Shown here one piece after another: positions 1 through 8,785 of a stretch of DNA of 39,047 nt. Where the stretch lies: positions 1 to 39,047 of the forward strand of contig JACQZR010000193.1 in assembly GCA_016213775.1 (NCBI GenBank). The letters run 5' to 3'. Origin of the DNA: Acidobacteriota bacterium. Its GTDB lineage: Bacteria > Acidobacteriota > Terriglobia > Bryobacterales > Bryobacteraceae. The notes below the pieces were generated by a model. That model worked only from the letters and a program-made list of their open reading frames with translations. It did not search any database and was not told where the DNA came from. The translations under genes were made by a program, and so were the position numbers. The stretch's first letter is position 1. The number at the start of each line of letters is the position of its first letter.

Positions 1-149
1 CGCTTCGCTCAGATCGAGCCGCGCTTGATGCCGCGCACAAAGCGCGCGGTAAGGTGTTTTTCAAAACAAGAGAGAAGCAACAACACTCGAAATGGAATGT
101 TCTACTGCTTCTGTTCAACAATGAAGAGGTAAGAATCTAATCACAAACC

Positions 150-1496
150 ATGGATGCGACAGAGACAATAGCGACATCCCACGTCGTTTTCGGGTGGAAT
201 CCTGCGATCGTGGCCTGCCTGCTGTTTGTTCTGGTGTATGTGCTAATCGTTACGGAGAAGATCAATCGCGCGATTGCCGGGCTGCTCGGCGCCGGGCTAA
301 TGATATTTTGCGGCGTGGTGAATCAGGAAATGGCAATTCGCAGCGTCGATTTCAACACACTGGGCCTACTGCTCGGGATGATGTTGATCGTTGGCATCAC
401 CGGCGAGAGCGGCGCGTTTCAGTATGTTGCCATCTGGTCGGCGAAGATCGTCGGAGCGAGGCCGATGGGCGTTCTGGTAATGCTGTGCATCGTGACAGCG
501 ATACTGTCTGCACTTCTCGACAACGTCACTACTGTCTTGCTGGTGGTTCCCATGACGCTGTTGATTACAGAAGAGCTGAAAGTCAGGCCCTATCCGTACC
601 TGGTGTACGAAGTCATGTTCTCCAATATCGGTGGTACAGCGACTCTGATTGGCGATCCACCGAACATCATGATCGGGTCCGCAGTCGGGCCCACCTTCAA
701 CCAATTCGTCACGAACCTGGCGCCGGTGGTCGTGGTGATCATGATTGGGACTATGATCCCGGCTTGTCTGATCTGGCGCAAGGACCTGATAACAACGGAA
801 GAGGCGCGGCAGCGGGTGATGAAGTTCAATGAGATCGACGCGATCAAGGATTGGCGGTTACTGAAGCAATCGCTGTCAGTGTTGGCAATCGTGCTTGCGG
901 GCTTCGTCACAGCTCGGCTACTGCATCTCGAGCCCGCGACCATCGCCATGTTCGGCGCCGCACTGCTATTCTTTCTCCACAACTACCGGCGCGAAGCGGA
1001 CGAACAGACGCAGAACATTCACAAGGCATTCAATGAAGTGGAACGGGTGACCCTGATGTTTTTCGTCGGACTGTTCATTCTCGTGCACGGGCTGGAATCA
1101 ACCGGTGTAATCAGGGCAATGGCGGACAAGCTGCTCTCGGCAACAGGCGGCGAGTTGCATACGACGACGCTGGTGATTCTTTGGAGTTCCGCAGTTCTCT
1201 CGGCGTTCATCGACAACATTCCCTTTGTGGCGACGATGATTCCGATGATAAAGAGTATGGCGCCGACAATGGGTGGCGAGCAGGGCATCATGCCGCTTTG
1301 GTGGGCGCTGTCGCTGGGAGCGTGCCTAGGCGGAAACGGTACGCTGATCGGTGCGTCGGCGAATCACGTCGTGGCTGGCATCGCGGAACGTGCGGGACAG
1401 CCGATTCGCTTCTGGGCGTACTTCAAGTCAGCGTTCCTGTTAATGCTCCTGTCAATGGTGGTGTGCTACCTCTACCTCATGGCGCGCTACCTGTAG
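150..1496 (+). CDS. ArsB/NhaD-type (SLC13-like) membrane permease
   Basis: 448 residues, almost wholly hydrophobic, with about 11-12 predicted membrane segments. It shows the two inverted-repeat signatures of the ion transporter superfamily: LLDNVTTVLL followed by GGTATLIGDPPNIMIG in the first half, and FIDNIPFVATMIP followed by GACLGGNGTLIGASAN in the second half. Each D-N pair plus T-L-I-G hairpin is the likely ion-binding site. The central hydrophilic loop (about residues 215-235) separates the halves. Family members export Na+ or arsenite or move dicarboxylates; the substrate cannot be fixed from sequence, and no arsenic genes are adjacent. The ATG at 150 follows an in-frame stop at 138, so it is the first possible start; the AGAGG at 125-129 is rather far for a ribosome site. 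The gene is alone on its strand and convergent with the ClC gene. Confidence 0.9.
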   Translation: MDATETIATSHVVFGWNPAIVACLLFVLVYVLIVTEKINRAIAGLLGAGLMIFCGVVNQEMAIRSVDFNTLGLLLGMMLIVGITGESGAFQYVAIWSAKIVGARPMGVLVMLCIVTAILSALLDNVTTVLLVVPMTLLITEELKVRPYPYLVYEVMFSNIGGTATLIGDPPNIMIGSAVGPTFNQFVTNLAPVVVVIMIGTMIPACLIWRKDLITTEEARQRVMKFNEIDAIKDWRLLKQSLSVLAIVLAGFVTARLLHLEPATIAMFGAALLFFLHNYRREADEQTQNIHKAFNEVERVTLMFFVGLFILVHGLESTGVIRAMADKLLSATGGELHTTTLVILWSSAVLSAFIDNIPFVATMIPMIKSMAPTMGGEQGIMPLWWALSLGACLGGNGTLIGASANHVVAGIAERAGQPIRFWAYFKSAFLLMLLSMVVCYLYLMARYL

Positions 1497-1500
1497 GGGA

Positions 1501-1517
1501 TCGCATCAGCGATGCGA
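1501..1517. terminator. Short perfect hairpin between convergent genes
   Basis: A 7-bp perfect stem TCGCATC / GATGCGA with a 3-nt loop starts 5 bases after the permease stop codon. No T-run follows, so it is not a classical intrinsic terminator. It sits in the 128-bp gap between two convergent genes and may act as a transcript end or 3' stabiliser. This is inference from position. Confidence 0.35.
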
Positions 1518-1624
1518 GAAACTGTTCGCACGGGTGGCTTGCGCAGACGTTTGGACCACAACGAAGGGGACGGAAGGCCGAGTTCTTGCGAGGTGTGGAT
1601 TGGGCCAGAGTGTGCAGATGGGCT

Positions 1625-4255
1625 TTATTCTCTGAGCTTAGACAGGATGTGGGTCAGAACCGCATCTGTTTTGCACGAAGGGATCGTGCTTTGCCAGATT
1701 CTCACTGCTGCCTCCATCTTCTGGTCCGATACTTCGAGGCTGAGCGTCCGCTTCTTAAGCAATGGCCCTGCCCGCTCCGTCTCCTGGGACTTTCCGCAAG
1801 TATCAGTGGCGGCTAGAACACGCCTGAGGATTTCGTCCCAACGGCGGGCGCGCTCACGGACGGACAGGCCGCGGCGCCCCGGATCAAGCTTGAGCACGTC
1901 CTCGACACGCGCCACTGCCTGTTGCGCTTCAAGGTTCTCAGGATCGGCCTTGGCGGCGCGGCGATAGGCATCCAGAGCGGGCCGGTCCTTCCCTGCATCG
2001 AATCGCACGCCGGCCAGACGCAACCAGACACTGGCATCCGCGGGAAAGCGGGTGGCGAGCATAGTGTAGGCCTCCTCCGCCTGCTCCGGCGAACCGATGA
2101 CTTTCACGGTATCTGCAGCTTTTTTGGCGACGGCCGGATCGTCTCCACGCTGCTCGATCATGGTCAATAGCAGGGCAATCGACTCGCTTCGCCGGCCGGT
2201 ATCGGAAAGAAGAGCAGCGTAGTCGAATTGAGTGCTCCTACGCAACGACTCCTCCTGGGTGGGCCATTCATTGGAGAGCGACTGGCGAAAGAGGTGCAGA
2301 GCCCTCTCTTTCTCGCCGCCGACGAGGGCGATCTTGGCGAGGCCCATCGAGACCGGGCCATTCGAGGGATCAGTGCGGACGACCGCGGACAGATAGGCCA
2401 ATGCTTCGCTGGAGTGGCCGGACTGGACGAGAGCCAAGCCCAGAGCGGCCCGTAGTTTCACGTTTTGCGGAGTGTGCGCCAAGCCGTTTCGAAAGGCCAT
2501 GACGGCCTCGTCGATTCGTCCCTGGGCTCGGAGCCGCTCGCCAATCAGGTAAGCCTCGATGCCCCGATCGGAGCGCCGGGAACGCTGCCAGAACACGAGT
2601 CCGGACAAGATGAACACGGCCGCCACCGTAATCGCCGCCACTGCCGGCAGCCAGTTTTGGACGGGGGCGCCAACGTTCAGGCGTTGCTCGGGGCGTGAGA
2701 GCGAACGGTAGGCGTTGAGGGCGTCTTCGGTGGCGAGTAATCCGACCTGCCGCGCACCGGCTCGGCTGATCACGGGAATTTCGCCCACACTTGCTTTGCC
2801 CATGCTCTGCAAGGCCAAATCCAGCGGGTCGTCCGGATGTACGTACGGGCCGTCCGCGAGGAGCGCAGCGCCGCTTTCGGGCGGCTCCAGCGGCCGCATT
2901 GCCACTTCCACCGTGAGTGGCTCGGGCCGGTGCGCGGCGGAAGGCATCGTGATTCCGTCCTGCCGGGATAGCGCCTCGTAGATCGGCAACTTCTGAAGTT
3001 TCTGGGCCAGGAAATAGCTGCACAGATTCGCGATCATCAGCGGCACGATGATGGTGTAGTCGCGCGTCACCTCGAAAATCATGATGACGCTGGTCATGGG
3101 AGTGCGAACGATCCCGGCGAAGGCTGCGCCCATGCCGACGAGAGCGTAGGCTCCGGCGTTTCCGGTGTGATCCGGCAAGACCGAATGAACGACTTGCCCC
3201 AAGGCGCCCCCGAGCATCGCGCCGATAAACAGGCTGGGGCCAAAAATGCCCCCCGCGTTTCCTGAACCGTAGCTAGTTGTTGTTGCCACGACCTTCAGCA
3301 CCAACAGGAGCAGCATCATCTTGAGAGCCATCTGGCCGTTCAGCGCATCGCTCACCAGGTTGTAGCCAACTCCGAGCACACCCGGTGCCACCAGGGCGAG
3401 CAATCCGACGACCAGACCACCCGCGGCCGGAGCAAACGGTTGCCATCGCCGTGGAGTCTTCAGAAACGCAGCACGTTGCCAGAGCAGCAGTTTCACGAAG
3501 GCTGTCGATACTAAACCGCCCAACAGGCCGAGGAGCCCGTAGACCAGGAATTCCAGCGGGTGCACCAACTGATACGCGGGGACGTGGAAAAGAGGTTCGT
3601 CCCCCAGAATCAACCGGAGCACAATCCAGGAGGTAGCGGCGCCGATCACAACCGAACCGACAACGCGGGCATGGAGGTCCGCCAGGATCTCTTCCAGAGT
3701 AAACAGGACAGCCGCCAATGGAGTGTTGAAGGCTGCGGCGACTGCGGCTGCGGTGCCGACTGGTATCAGCGACTTGATATTGTCTTCGCTGAGACCGAGG
3801 CGGCGGCCCGCCACCGATGCGATACCGGCGCCGATGTGGACCGAGGGGCCTTCGCGGCCAAGGGCAACCCCGCTTCCCAGGGAGATGGAGGAGCAGATGA
3901 ACTTCCCGATGACCGCACGCAGGTCGATGACGCCTCTATGCAAAACAAGAGCCACGCGCGTTTGTGGGATCCCGCTTCCCCGGGCGCTGGGAAAGAACCT
4001 GAACAGCAACAATCCACCCACCAAGGAGCCCAACAATGGACTGAGGCCGCGCTGCGCAGCTCCGGCGGTCAGCAGGACCGCGCCGAGACGTTCGGTCAAG
4101 ACCACAAAAGCGACAACGATCAGACCCACCAGGGCGCTGATGACCAGCGACAGAAGTAGGAGGATCTTGTCCTCGTGTTCTCCAAGATCGACGCTCGCCA
4201 GCCACCGCCGCCATGGCGCCAGCAGCTTGCTGAATCCCTGCAAACCGGCAGTCAT
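1625..4255 (-). CDS. ClC chloride channel/exchanger fused to CBS motif and TPR domain
   Basis: 876 residues from the chosen ATG at 4255. Residues about 28-420 form a full ClC domain with the anion-pore signatures GSGIP (93-97), GREGP (133-137; E135 is the gating glutamate) and GIFGP (336-340). E188/E189 in FTLEEI match the internal proton glutamate of the E. coli exchanger, so Cl-/H+ antiport is plausible. Residues about 448-520 carry a single recognisable CBS motif (IPVISRAG..VGLLATEDAL). A further membrane helix lies at about 537-556, followed by TPR-like helical repeats (about 565-800) and a charged tail. Ordinary bacterial ClC proteins are about 420-600 residues, so the helix plus TPR extension is unusual. 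An upstream in-frame start at 4321 adds 22 non-conserved residues; 4255 is preferred because the ClC N-terminus begins there and GGTGGTGAG precedes it. Divergent from the baeRF gene. Confidence 0.88.
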   Translation of the reverse strand: MTAGLQGFSKLLAPWRRWLASVDLGEHEDKILLLLSLVISALVGLIVVAFVVLTERLGAVLLTAGAAQRGLSPLLGSLVGGLLLFRFFPSARGSGIPQTRVALVLHRGVIDLRAVIGKFICSSISLGSGVALGREGPSVHIGAGIASVAGRRLGLSEDNIKSLIPVGTAAAVAAAFNTPLAAVLFTLEEILADLHARVVGSVVIGAATSWIVLRLILGDEPLFHVPAYQLVHPLEFLVYGLLGLLGGLVSTAFVKLLLWQRAAFLKTPRRWQPFAPAAGGLVVGLLALVAPGVLGVGYNLVSDALNGQMALKMMLLLLVLKVVATTTSYGSGNAGGIFGPSLFIGAMLGGALGQVVHSVLPDHTGNAGAYALVGMGAAFAGIVRTPMTSVIMIFEVTRDYTIIVPLMIANLCSYFLAQKLQKLPIYEALSRQDGITMPSAAHRPEPLTVEVAMRPLEPPESGAALLADGPYVHPDDPLDLALQSMGKASVGEIPVISRAGARQVGLLATEDALNAYRSLSRPEQRLNVGAPVQNWLPAVAAITVAAVFILSGLVFWQRSRRSDRGIEAYLIGERLRAQGRIDEAVMAFRNGLAHTPQNVKLRAALGLALVQSGHSSEALAYLSAVVRTDPSNGPVSMGLAKIALVGGEKERALHLFRQSLSNEWPTQEESLRRSTQFDYAALLSDTGRRSESIALLLTMIEQRGDDPAVAKKAADTVKVIGSPEQAEEAYTMLATRFPADASVWLRLAGVRFDAGKDRPALDAYRRAAKADPENLEAQQAVARVEDVLKLDPGRRGLSVRERARRWDEILRRVLAATDTCGKSQETERAGPLLKKRTLSLEVSDQKMEAAVRIWQSTIPSCKTDAVLTHILSKLRE

Positions 4256-4623
4256 CTCACCACCATTGTCCCAGCCAAGCCCTTGACGATAGGCCGAGGC
4301 CCATCGAAATAGCGCCCACAAAGGAGGCGGCTAAAGATTCAATCAGAAGCATCATGGTACCGTCACCAAGGCGGTCAGCGGAAACTGGGGCGACAACCGG
4401 GCGCTCCGGAACCGCTCGGGGCCAGGAAACGCGCGCAGCCCAACTCGGCATCACCGGCATTCTCCTACACTGCCCAGGATAACGGACAGCGCGCGAACCG
4501 GATGCGAATCAGCCCTTTTGAGAGCCTAATTCACCCTTTGTCTGGATGTTGGTTCTTCCGCTCAGCCCGTACCTTAGGATCAGGGCACGCGTTTCCCGTA
4601 TGCAGGAGAGCCCGAGGAGAAAT
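4256..4623. other. Divergent intergenic region between ClC and baeRF genes
   Basis: This 368-bp stretch separates two divergent genes and must hold promoters for both, but I see no convincing -35/-10 pair. On the - strand a 32-codon hydrophobic reading frame (4355 down to 4257) ends one base before the ClC start; it has no clear ribosome site and is not called as a gene. On the + strand the GAGGAGA at 4614-4620 is the ribosome site of the next gene. Confidence 0.5.
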
Positions 4624-5772
4624 ATGGATCAGATCAACAGAAGCGAACTTCGGCGGTTAATCGAGATGGATCGGCAGCCGTGCGTCTCGATCTATTTGCC
4701 AACCCATCGCGCCGGCGCGGACACACTCCAGGACCCGATCCGGCTTAAGAACCTGGTACGCGAGGCGGAGCGCCTGTTGGGGGAGCGGAGTGATCAGGCG
4801 CCGTCCATCCGGGACTTACTCGACCCGCTGCGGGACCTTGTCGATCAATATCAGTTCTGGCAGCATCAGGAGGACGGCTTGGCGCTGTTCCGCTCGCGGG
4901 ACATCTTCTGTCGCTATCGCCTGTCGTTCACCGTGCCGGAACTGGCCGTGGCCGCCCCACGCTTTCACCTGAAGCCACTGCTTCCCGCAGTGGAGGCGAA
5001 CCAGCGCTTCCATGTTCTTGCCCTGAGTCAGGACGCGGCGAGAGTCTACGAAGGGAACAGCCAAAGCATCACTGAGATAAAGATTAAGAATATGCCCGAG
5101 GGTCCCTTCATCTCGTCCGTTTCACGGGGCACTGAGCGGCAGTTACAGAGTCACACGACGGGCCGTGAATCCTCCCGGCGGCGCGGCGCAGTTTTCCATG
5201 GTCAAGGAGCGGGTGAGGAGGATCGCAGACAGGCGCTGCTTTCCTACTTCCGCCGCGTGGACGAGACTGTGCGGAAATTGACTGACGAACAGGTTCCCGT
5301 TGTCCTGGCGGCGGTAGATTACCTGTGTCCGATCTACCGGCATGCAAGCTCCAACCCCAACCTGCTGGCCGAGGAGATTCATGGGAACCCCGAGGGCCAT
5401 TCTTCCGAGGAACTTCACAGGCTGGCGTGGACAATCGCCTCTTCCCATTTCAAAGAGGGTCAGATCAAAGCGGCGGATGAGTATCACCAACTGTGGCATA
5501 CGCAGCGCGCGTCAAAGGACATCCCGCAGATCGTGACGGCGGCCCGGCAAGGAAGGGTGAAGCTGCTCTTCGTCGCCGTGGGTCTCCAGGAGTGGGCTCA
5601 GGTGGATCCGCAGCGTGCAGAGATTGTGCAGAGCGATCAACGCTCAGCCCACGATGAGGATCTGTTGAACCTGGCCGCTATTGATACGTTCATTGCTGGG
5701 GGATGTGTGTATGCTGTACCTCCCGTTGAGGTTCCGGGCCGCGGGCTGGCTGCGGCCGTGTTTCGCTACTGA
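4624..5772 (+). CDS. baeRF-family (bacterial eRF1-like) protein
   Basis: 382 residues, soluble, no signal peptide. The order of segments (VSIYLPTHRAG near residue 21; FHVLALSQDAARVYEG at about 129-144; FHGQGAGEEDRR at 191-202; then PVVLAAVDYLCPIYRHAS and a GNPEGHSSEELH segment) fits the bacterial archaeo-eukaryotic release-factor-like families, probably baeRF3. Those families resemble eRF1/Pelota domains and have been proposed to act on stalled ribosomes or in stress and conflict; no reaction is proven for this member. The GQG in the middle loop recalls the eRF1 GGQ, but equivalence is uncertain. The ATG at 4624 is chosen over an ATG at 4546 because GAGGAGA (4614-4620) lies at ideal distance. 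It starts a five-gene + strand run; the MscS gene follows after 18 bp. Confidence 0.8.
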   Translation: MDQINRSELRRLIEMDRQPCVSIYLPTHRAGADTLQDPIRLKNLVREAERLLGERSDQAPSIRDLLDPLRDLVDQYQFWQHQEDGLALFRSRDIFCRYRLSFTVPELAVAAPRFHLKPLLPAVEANQRFHVLALSQDAARVYEGNSQSITEIKIKNMPEGPFISSVSRGTERQLQSHTTGRESSRRRGAVFHGQGAGEEDRRQALLSYFRRVDETVRKLTDEQVPVVLAAVDYLCPIYRHASSNPNLLAEEIHGNPEGHSSEELHRLAWTIASSHFKEGQIKAADEYHQLWHTQRASKDIPQIVTAARQGRVKLLFVAVGLQEWAQVDPQRAEIVQSDQRSAHDEDLLNLAAIDTFIAGGCVYAVPPVEVPGRGLAAAVFRY

Positions 5773-5790
5773 CGGGAGGAGGCAAACGAC

Positions 5791-6891
5791 ATGAAACCAA
5801 TCTGGGAGCATTTGCCGCGGTATTGGCCGCAGTTGGTGATTCCTCTGCTCGTACTGTTCGCCGTGGTAGCCATCGGCTGGTTCGCCCGGCGTTTTCTATT
5901 TCGCATTCTCGAGAGGTGGGCGGGCAGGAGCAAGGCTCGATTCGACGATCTGTTAGTCGGGGCTCTGCGCGGGCCATTCATGCTCTGGGTGTTGATATTA
6001 GGCCTGCATCTGGCCACACAATCGTCGGAATTGCCGGTCCGAGTGACGGCGCTCGTCAGCAAAGCGTTGCTGATTCTCTGGATCGTCTCCCTGACCGTGG
6101 TGGCGGCGCAGTTGGCCGGATCGCTGATCAAGTCTTACGGCGGCGGCGTAAGCAGCGCACTACCCGTGACGACGCTCACGCAGAACGTGGCGAGTCTCTC
6201 CGTCGCGACGATGGGGACGCTGATCCTGCTGAACATGCTGGGCATTCCAGTGACGCCGATTCTGACTGCGTTAGGCGTTGGCGGCATTGCGGTGGCCCTG
6301 GCGCTACAGGATACGCTTTCGAATCTGTTTGCGGGCTTCTACGTCAGTCTGGCGGGCCAGGTCCGGGTCGGAGACTACATCAAGATTGAGACGGGAGAGG
6401 AGGGGTACGTGACTGACATCAGTTGGCGGAGTACCACGATGCGTGCGCTGCCGAACAACCTGATCATAGTGCCCAACGCGAAACTCGCACAGGCGATCGT
6501 CACCAACTATCACCTTCCGGAAAAGAGAATGTCGCTGCTTCTGCCGGTCGGAGTCAGCTACGACAGTGACCCGGAGGCGATCGAGAGAATCCTGATCGAG
6601 GAGGCTGCCTCCGGTGCGCAGGAGATTCCGGGACTGCTGGCCGAACCGGCGCCTTTCGTCCGCTTCATTCCCGGTTTCGGGGACTCCTCGCTCAACTTTA
6701 CGCTGATTTGCCAGGTGGCGGAGTTCGTGGACCAGTACCCTGTGCAGCACGAGTTACGAAAGCGAATCTTCAAGCGGTTCCGGCAGGAGGGGATCGAGAT
6801 CCCATTTCCGATCCGCACGGTCTACATCAAAGACGGACTCAGCGGCGTCACGGCTTGCGGAGCGCCGCGTCAGGAGGTTCACGGTCGATGA
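5791..6891 (+). CDS. Small-conductance mechanosensitive channel, MscS family
   Basis: 366 residues. Several N-terminal membrane segments lead into the pore helix and adjoining beta-domain (ILTALGVGGIAVALALQDT, then NLFAGFYVSLAGQVRVGDYI), the diagnostic MscS block. The cytoplasmic domain follows (GYVTDISWRSTTMR, PNNLIIVPNAKLA) and ends with a typical IPFPIRTVYIK strand. MscS opens on membrane tension and releases solutes on hypo-osmotic shock. GGGAGGAGG at 5774-5782 sits at good distance from the ATG. The stop overlaps the next start by ATGA (6888-6891), so translation is coupled to the DUF5752 gene. Its place in front of a trehalose-synthase-like gene suggests solute release and solute synthesis are co-regulated (inference). 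Confidence 0.93.
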   Translation: MKPIWEHLPRYWPQLVIPLLVLFAVVAIGWFARRFLFRILERWAGRSKARFDDLLVGALRGPFMLWVLILGLHLATQSSELPVRVTALVSKALLILWIVSLTVVAAQLAGSLIKSYGGGVSSALPVTTLTQNVASLSVATMGTLILLNMLGIPVTPILTALGVGGIAVALALQDTLSNLFAGFYVSLAGQVRVGDYIKIETGEEGYVTDISWRSTTMRALPNNLIIVPNAKLAQAIVTNYHLPEKRMSLLLPVGVSYDSDPEAIERILIEEAASGAQEIPGLLAEPAPFVRFIPGFGDSSLNFTLICQVAEFVDQYPVQHELRKRIFKRFRQEGIEIPFPIRTVYIKDGLSGVTACGAPRQEVHGR

Positions 6892-7535
6892 ATCACACAG
6901 AGCCCTTTATGTTTTACACGGAGCGAAGGCTGGTGGCTCTGACAGGGCTAAGGGCGAGCGACCTCAGCCAGCTTCTCGGACACCTGCGCGACGTTCCCGG
7001 CTCTTCGATCTTCTACCACACGCATCACATGTATCTGTCCCACCATTTCGAGACGCCGGTGTTCTCGAACGATTTTGCGCTGTGGGTAGCGGAGGCATTG
7101 CACGAGGAGGCGTTGGGCGAGAAGCTGGCGGCCATCGATCTTCTCTCCTTCACCTCGATCCGCGAACTGCGCGAGGCGATCATCGCAACGATCGAGCGCC
7201 GCATCGGCGACAACGGCCGACGGCTCCGCGAGTGCCCGCCAGGCGACGAGTTTTATTTCTGCCGGTCGAAGAGCTTCATCATGCCGACGGGTTTGACTGC
7301 CCGCGACCCCAAAGAGTTCTTCGAGGTGCTGTCGCGAGTGTCCAACGTTTCGTTTTTCTTCCACTTCTTCGAGGCGCGTCTGCGGCTCGGCAGGCCGACG
7401 AATGACTTCTCCCAGTGGCTGGCATGGCGCGGAGAAGAGGCTTTGGCGAAGGCGATCGACGCCACGGATCCCTACAGTATGACGCTGAACGAATTCAAGG
7501 AACGCATCATGGCGCTCGGCGGGAATGGGAGGTAG
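6888..7535 (+). CDS. DUF5752 family protein
   Basis: 215 residues, soluble, with no membrane segment. It starts FYTERRLVALTGLRA and contains two similar halves, each with an S-x-x-x-F-x-H-H/F pattern: GSSIFYHTHHMYL (about residues 38-50) and NVSFFFHFFEARLRLG (near 153-168), each followed by a NDF..W(V/L)A stretch. That internal duplication is visible in the sequence. I recognise the family as DUF5752, for which I know no demonstrated function. The ATG overlaps the MscS stop (ATGA) with GGAGG just upstream, and the TreT-like gene begins within about 4 bases of its stop. A role with the adjacent sugar transferase, such as binding or regulation, is the most economical guess. An upstream in-frame start at 6708 lies inside mscS and is rejected. 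Confidence 0.78.
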   Translation: MNHTEPFMFYTERRLVALTGLRASDLSQLLGHLRDVPGSSIFYHTHHMYLSHHFETPVFSNDFALWVAEALHEEALGEKLAAIDLLSFTSIRELREAIIATIERRIGDNGRRLRECPPGDEFYFCRSKSFIMPTGLTARDPKEFFEVLSRVSNVSFFFHFFEARLRLGRPTNDFSQWLAWRGEEALAKAIDATDPYSMTLNEFKERIMALGGNGR

Positions 7536-7538
7536 GTG

Positions 7539-8768
7539 ATGGCGATCCGCTTGGGTGACTATGAAGAAATCGTAGGTGGCGATGTCATCCAGGAACTGCA
7601 CGTCCTGGCCGACCGAGTCAAGAACCGGCGGTTGCAGAATATCAACTCGACGCCAGTCGGCGGAGGCGTTGCCGAGATCCTGACGCGCATGCTTCCGCTG
7701 CTGCGAGAGCTGGGGATCGAAGCCAGTTGGGACGTGATCAAGGGAGACCAGTCGTTCTTCAACGTCACGAAGGCCTTCCACAACGCGCTTCACGGAAAGA
7801 AGGAAGAGATCACCGATGAAATGCTGGAAGTGTTTCGGGAGACGACGCGAGCCAACCTCCGGGACATGAACATCCGCGGAGATGTCGTGCTGGTGCATGA
7901 CCCGCAGCCCGCCGGCCTCATCGAGCGGAAGCGCGAGATTGGATGCCAGTGGATCTGGAGATGTCACATTGACGTCTCAGCTCCGGATGCGCGCGTCTGG
8001 GAGTTTTTGAGACCCTATGTCGAGCAGTACGACGCCGCCATCTTCTCGATGCCCGACTTCGCGCAACAACTGCCCATCGCTCAATACATGGTGGCGCCCT
8101 CGATCGACCCGCTGGCCGACAAGAACAAGGAACTTAGCCCGTCCTACGTAACTCAGGTTCTGGAGAAGTACCAACTCGATCCGGAACGGCCGATCGTCAC
8201 GCAGATCTCGCGGTTTGACCGCCTGAAGGATCCTTTAGGGGTGATCGCGGCCTACAAAATGGTGAAGAGACGTCACGACTGCCAGCTCGTTCTGGCCGGC
8301 GGGGGCGCGAGCGACGATCCGGAAGGCGAAGAAGTGCTCCGCGAAGTGCAGCAGGAGGCCGCTGGAGACCGGGACATTCATATCCTCTTGCTGCCGCCGT
8401 TCAGCGATCTGGAGATCAACGCCCTGGTGCGTGGATCGACGGTGGTGTTCCAGAAGTCGATCAAGGAAGGCTTCGGCCTTACTGTAAGCGAGGCGTTTTG
8501 GAAACGCAAGCCCGTCATCGGCGGCGCCGTCGGAGGCATCAAGCTGCAAGTGATCAACGGCGTGACCGGCTTCCTTGTTCACTCGCCGGAAGGGGCAGCC
8601 AGACGTCTGGCGCGGCTCCTGGATGACCGTGCACTACGGGAAAGAATGGGGGATAACGGATACCAGCATGTGAAGCAAAACTTCTTGCTGACGCGTCATG
8701 TGAAAGACTACATGCTGGTGATGCTCGCTCTCGACCACCCGGACGACGATATTGTCCATCTCGGATAA
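7539..8768 (+). CDS. treT: GT4 glycosyltransferase, TreT-like trehalose synthase
   Basis: 409 residues with the two Rossmann folds of a GT-B enzyme. The N-terminal acceptor domain has NSTPVGGGVAEIL (37-49), a hallmark of the TreT branch, and VLVHDPQPAGL (118-128). The C-terminal donor domain has ISRFDRLKDP (223-232) and the E-x7-E motif KEGFGLTVSEAF (309-320, E310/E318). TreT joins NDP-glucose and glucose to make alpha,alpha-trehalose in one reversible step. Substrate specificity here is inferred from overall similarity and is not certain. A GTG three bases earlier (7536) is an alternative; the ATG at 7539 has GGGAGG at 7527-7532. It directly follows the DUF5752 gene and precedes a BrkB-type membrane protein. 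GlgC in the same window could supply ADP-glucose. Confidence 0.8.
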   Translation: MAIRLGDYEEIVGGDVIQELHVLADRVKNRRLQNINSTPVGGGVAEILTRMLPLLRELGIEASWDVIKGDQSFFNVTKAFHNALHGKKEEITDEMLEVFRETTRANLRDMNIRGDVVLVHDPQPAGLIERKREIGCQWIWRCHIDVSAPDARVWEFLRPYVEQYDAAIFSMPDFAQQLPIAQYMVAPSIDPLADKNKELSPSYVTQVLEKYQLDPERPIVTQISRFDRLKDPLGVIAAYKMVKRRHDCQLVLAGGGASDDPEGEEVLREVQQEAAGDRDIHILLLPPFSDLEINALVRGSTVVFQKSIKEGFGLTVSEAFWKRKPVIGGAVGGIKLQVINGVTGFLVHSPEGAARRLARLLDDRALRERMGDNGYQHVKQNFLLTRHVKDYMLVMLALDHPDDDIVHLG

Positions 8769-8785
8769 GGAGGCAGCGCCGATCC

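Noticed and set aside
31-61. Hairpin CCGCGC / GCGCGG followed by a T-run as a terminator of a gene left of the window
   Set aside because: The T-run begins about seven bases after the stem and the upstream gene is not visible, so support is too thin.
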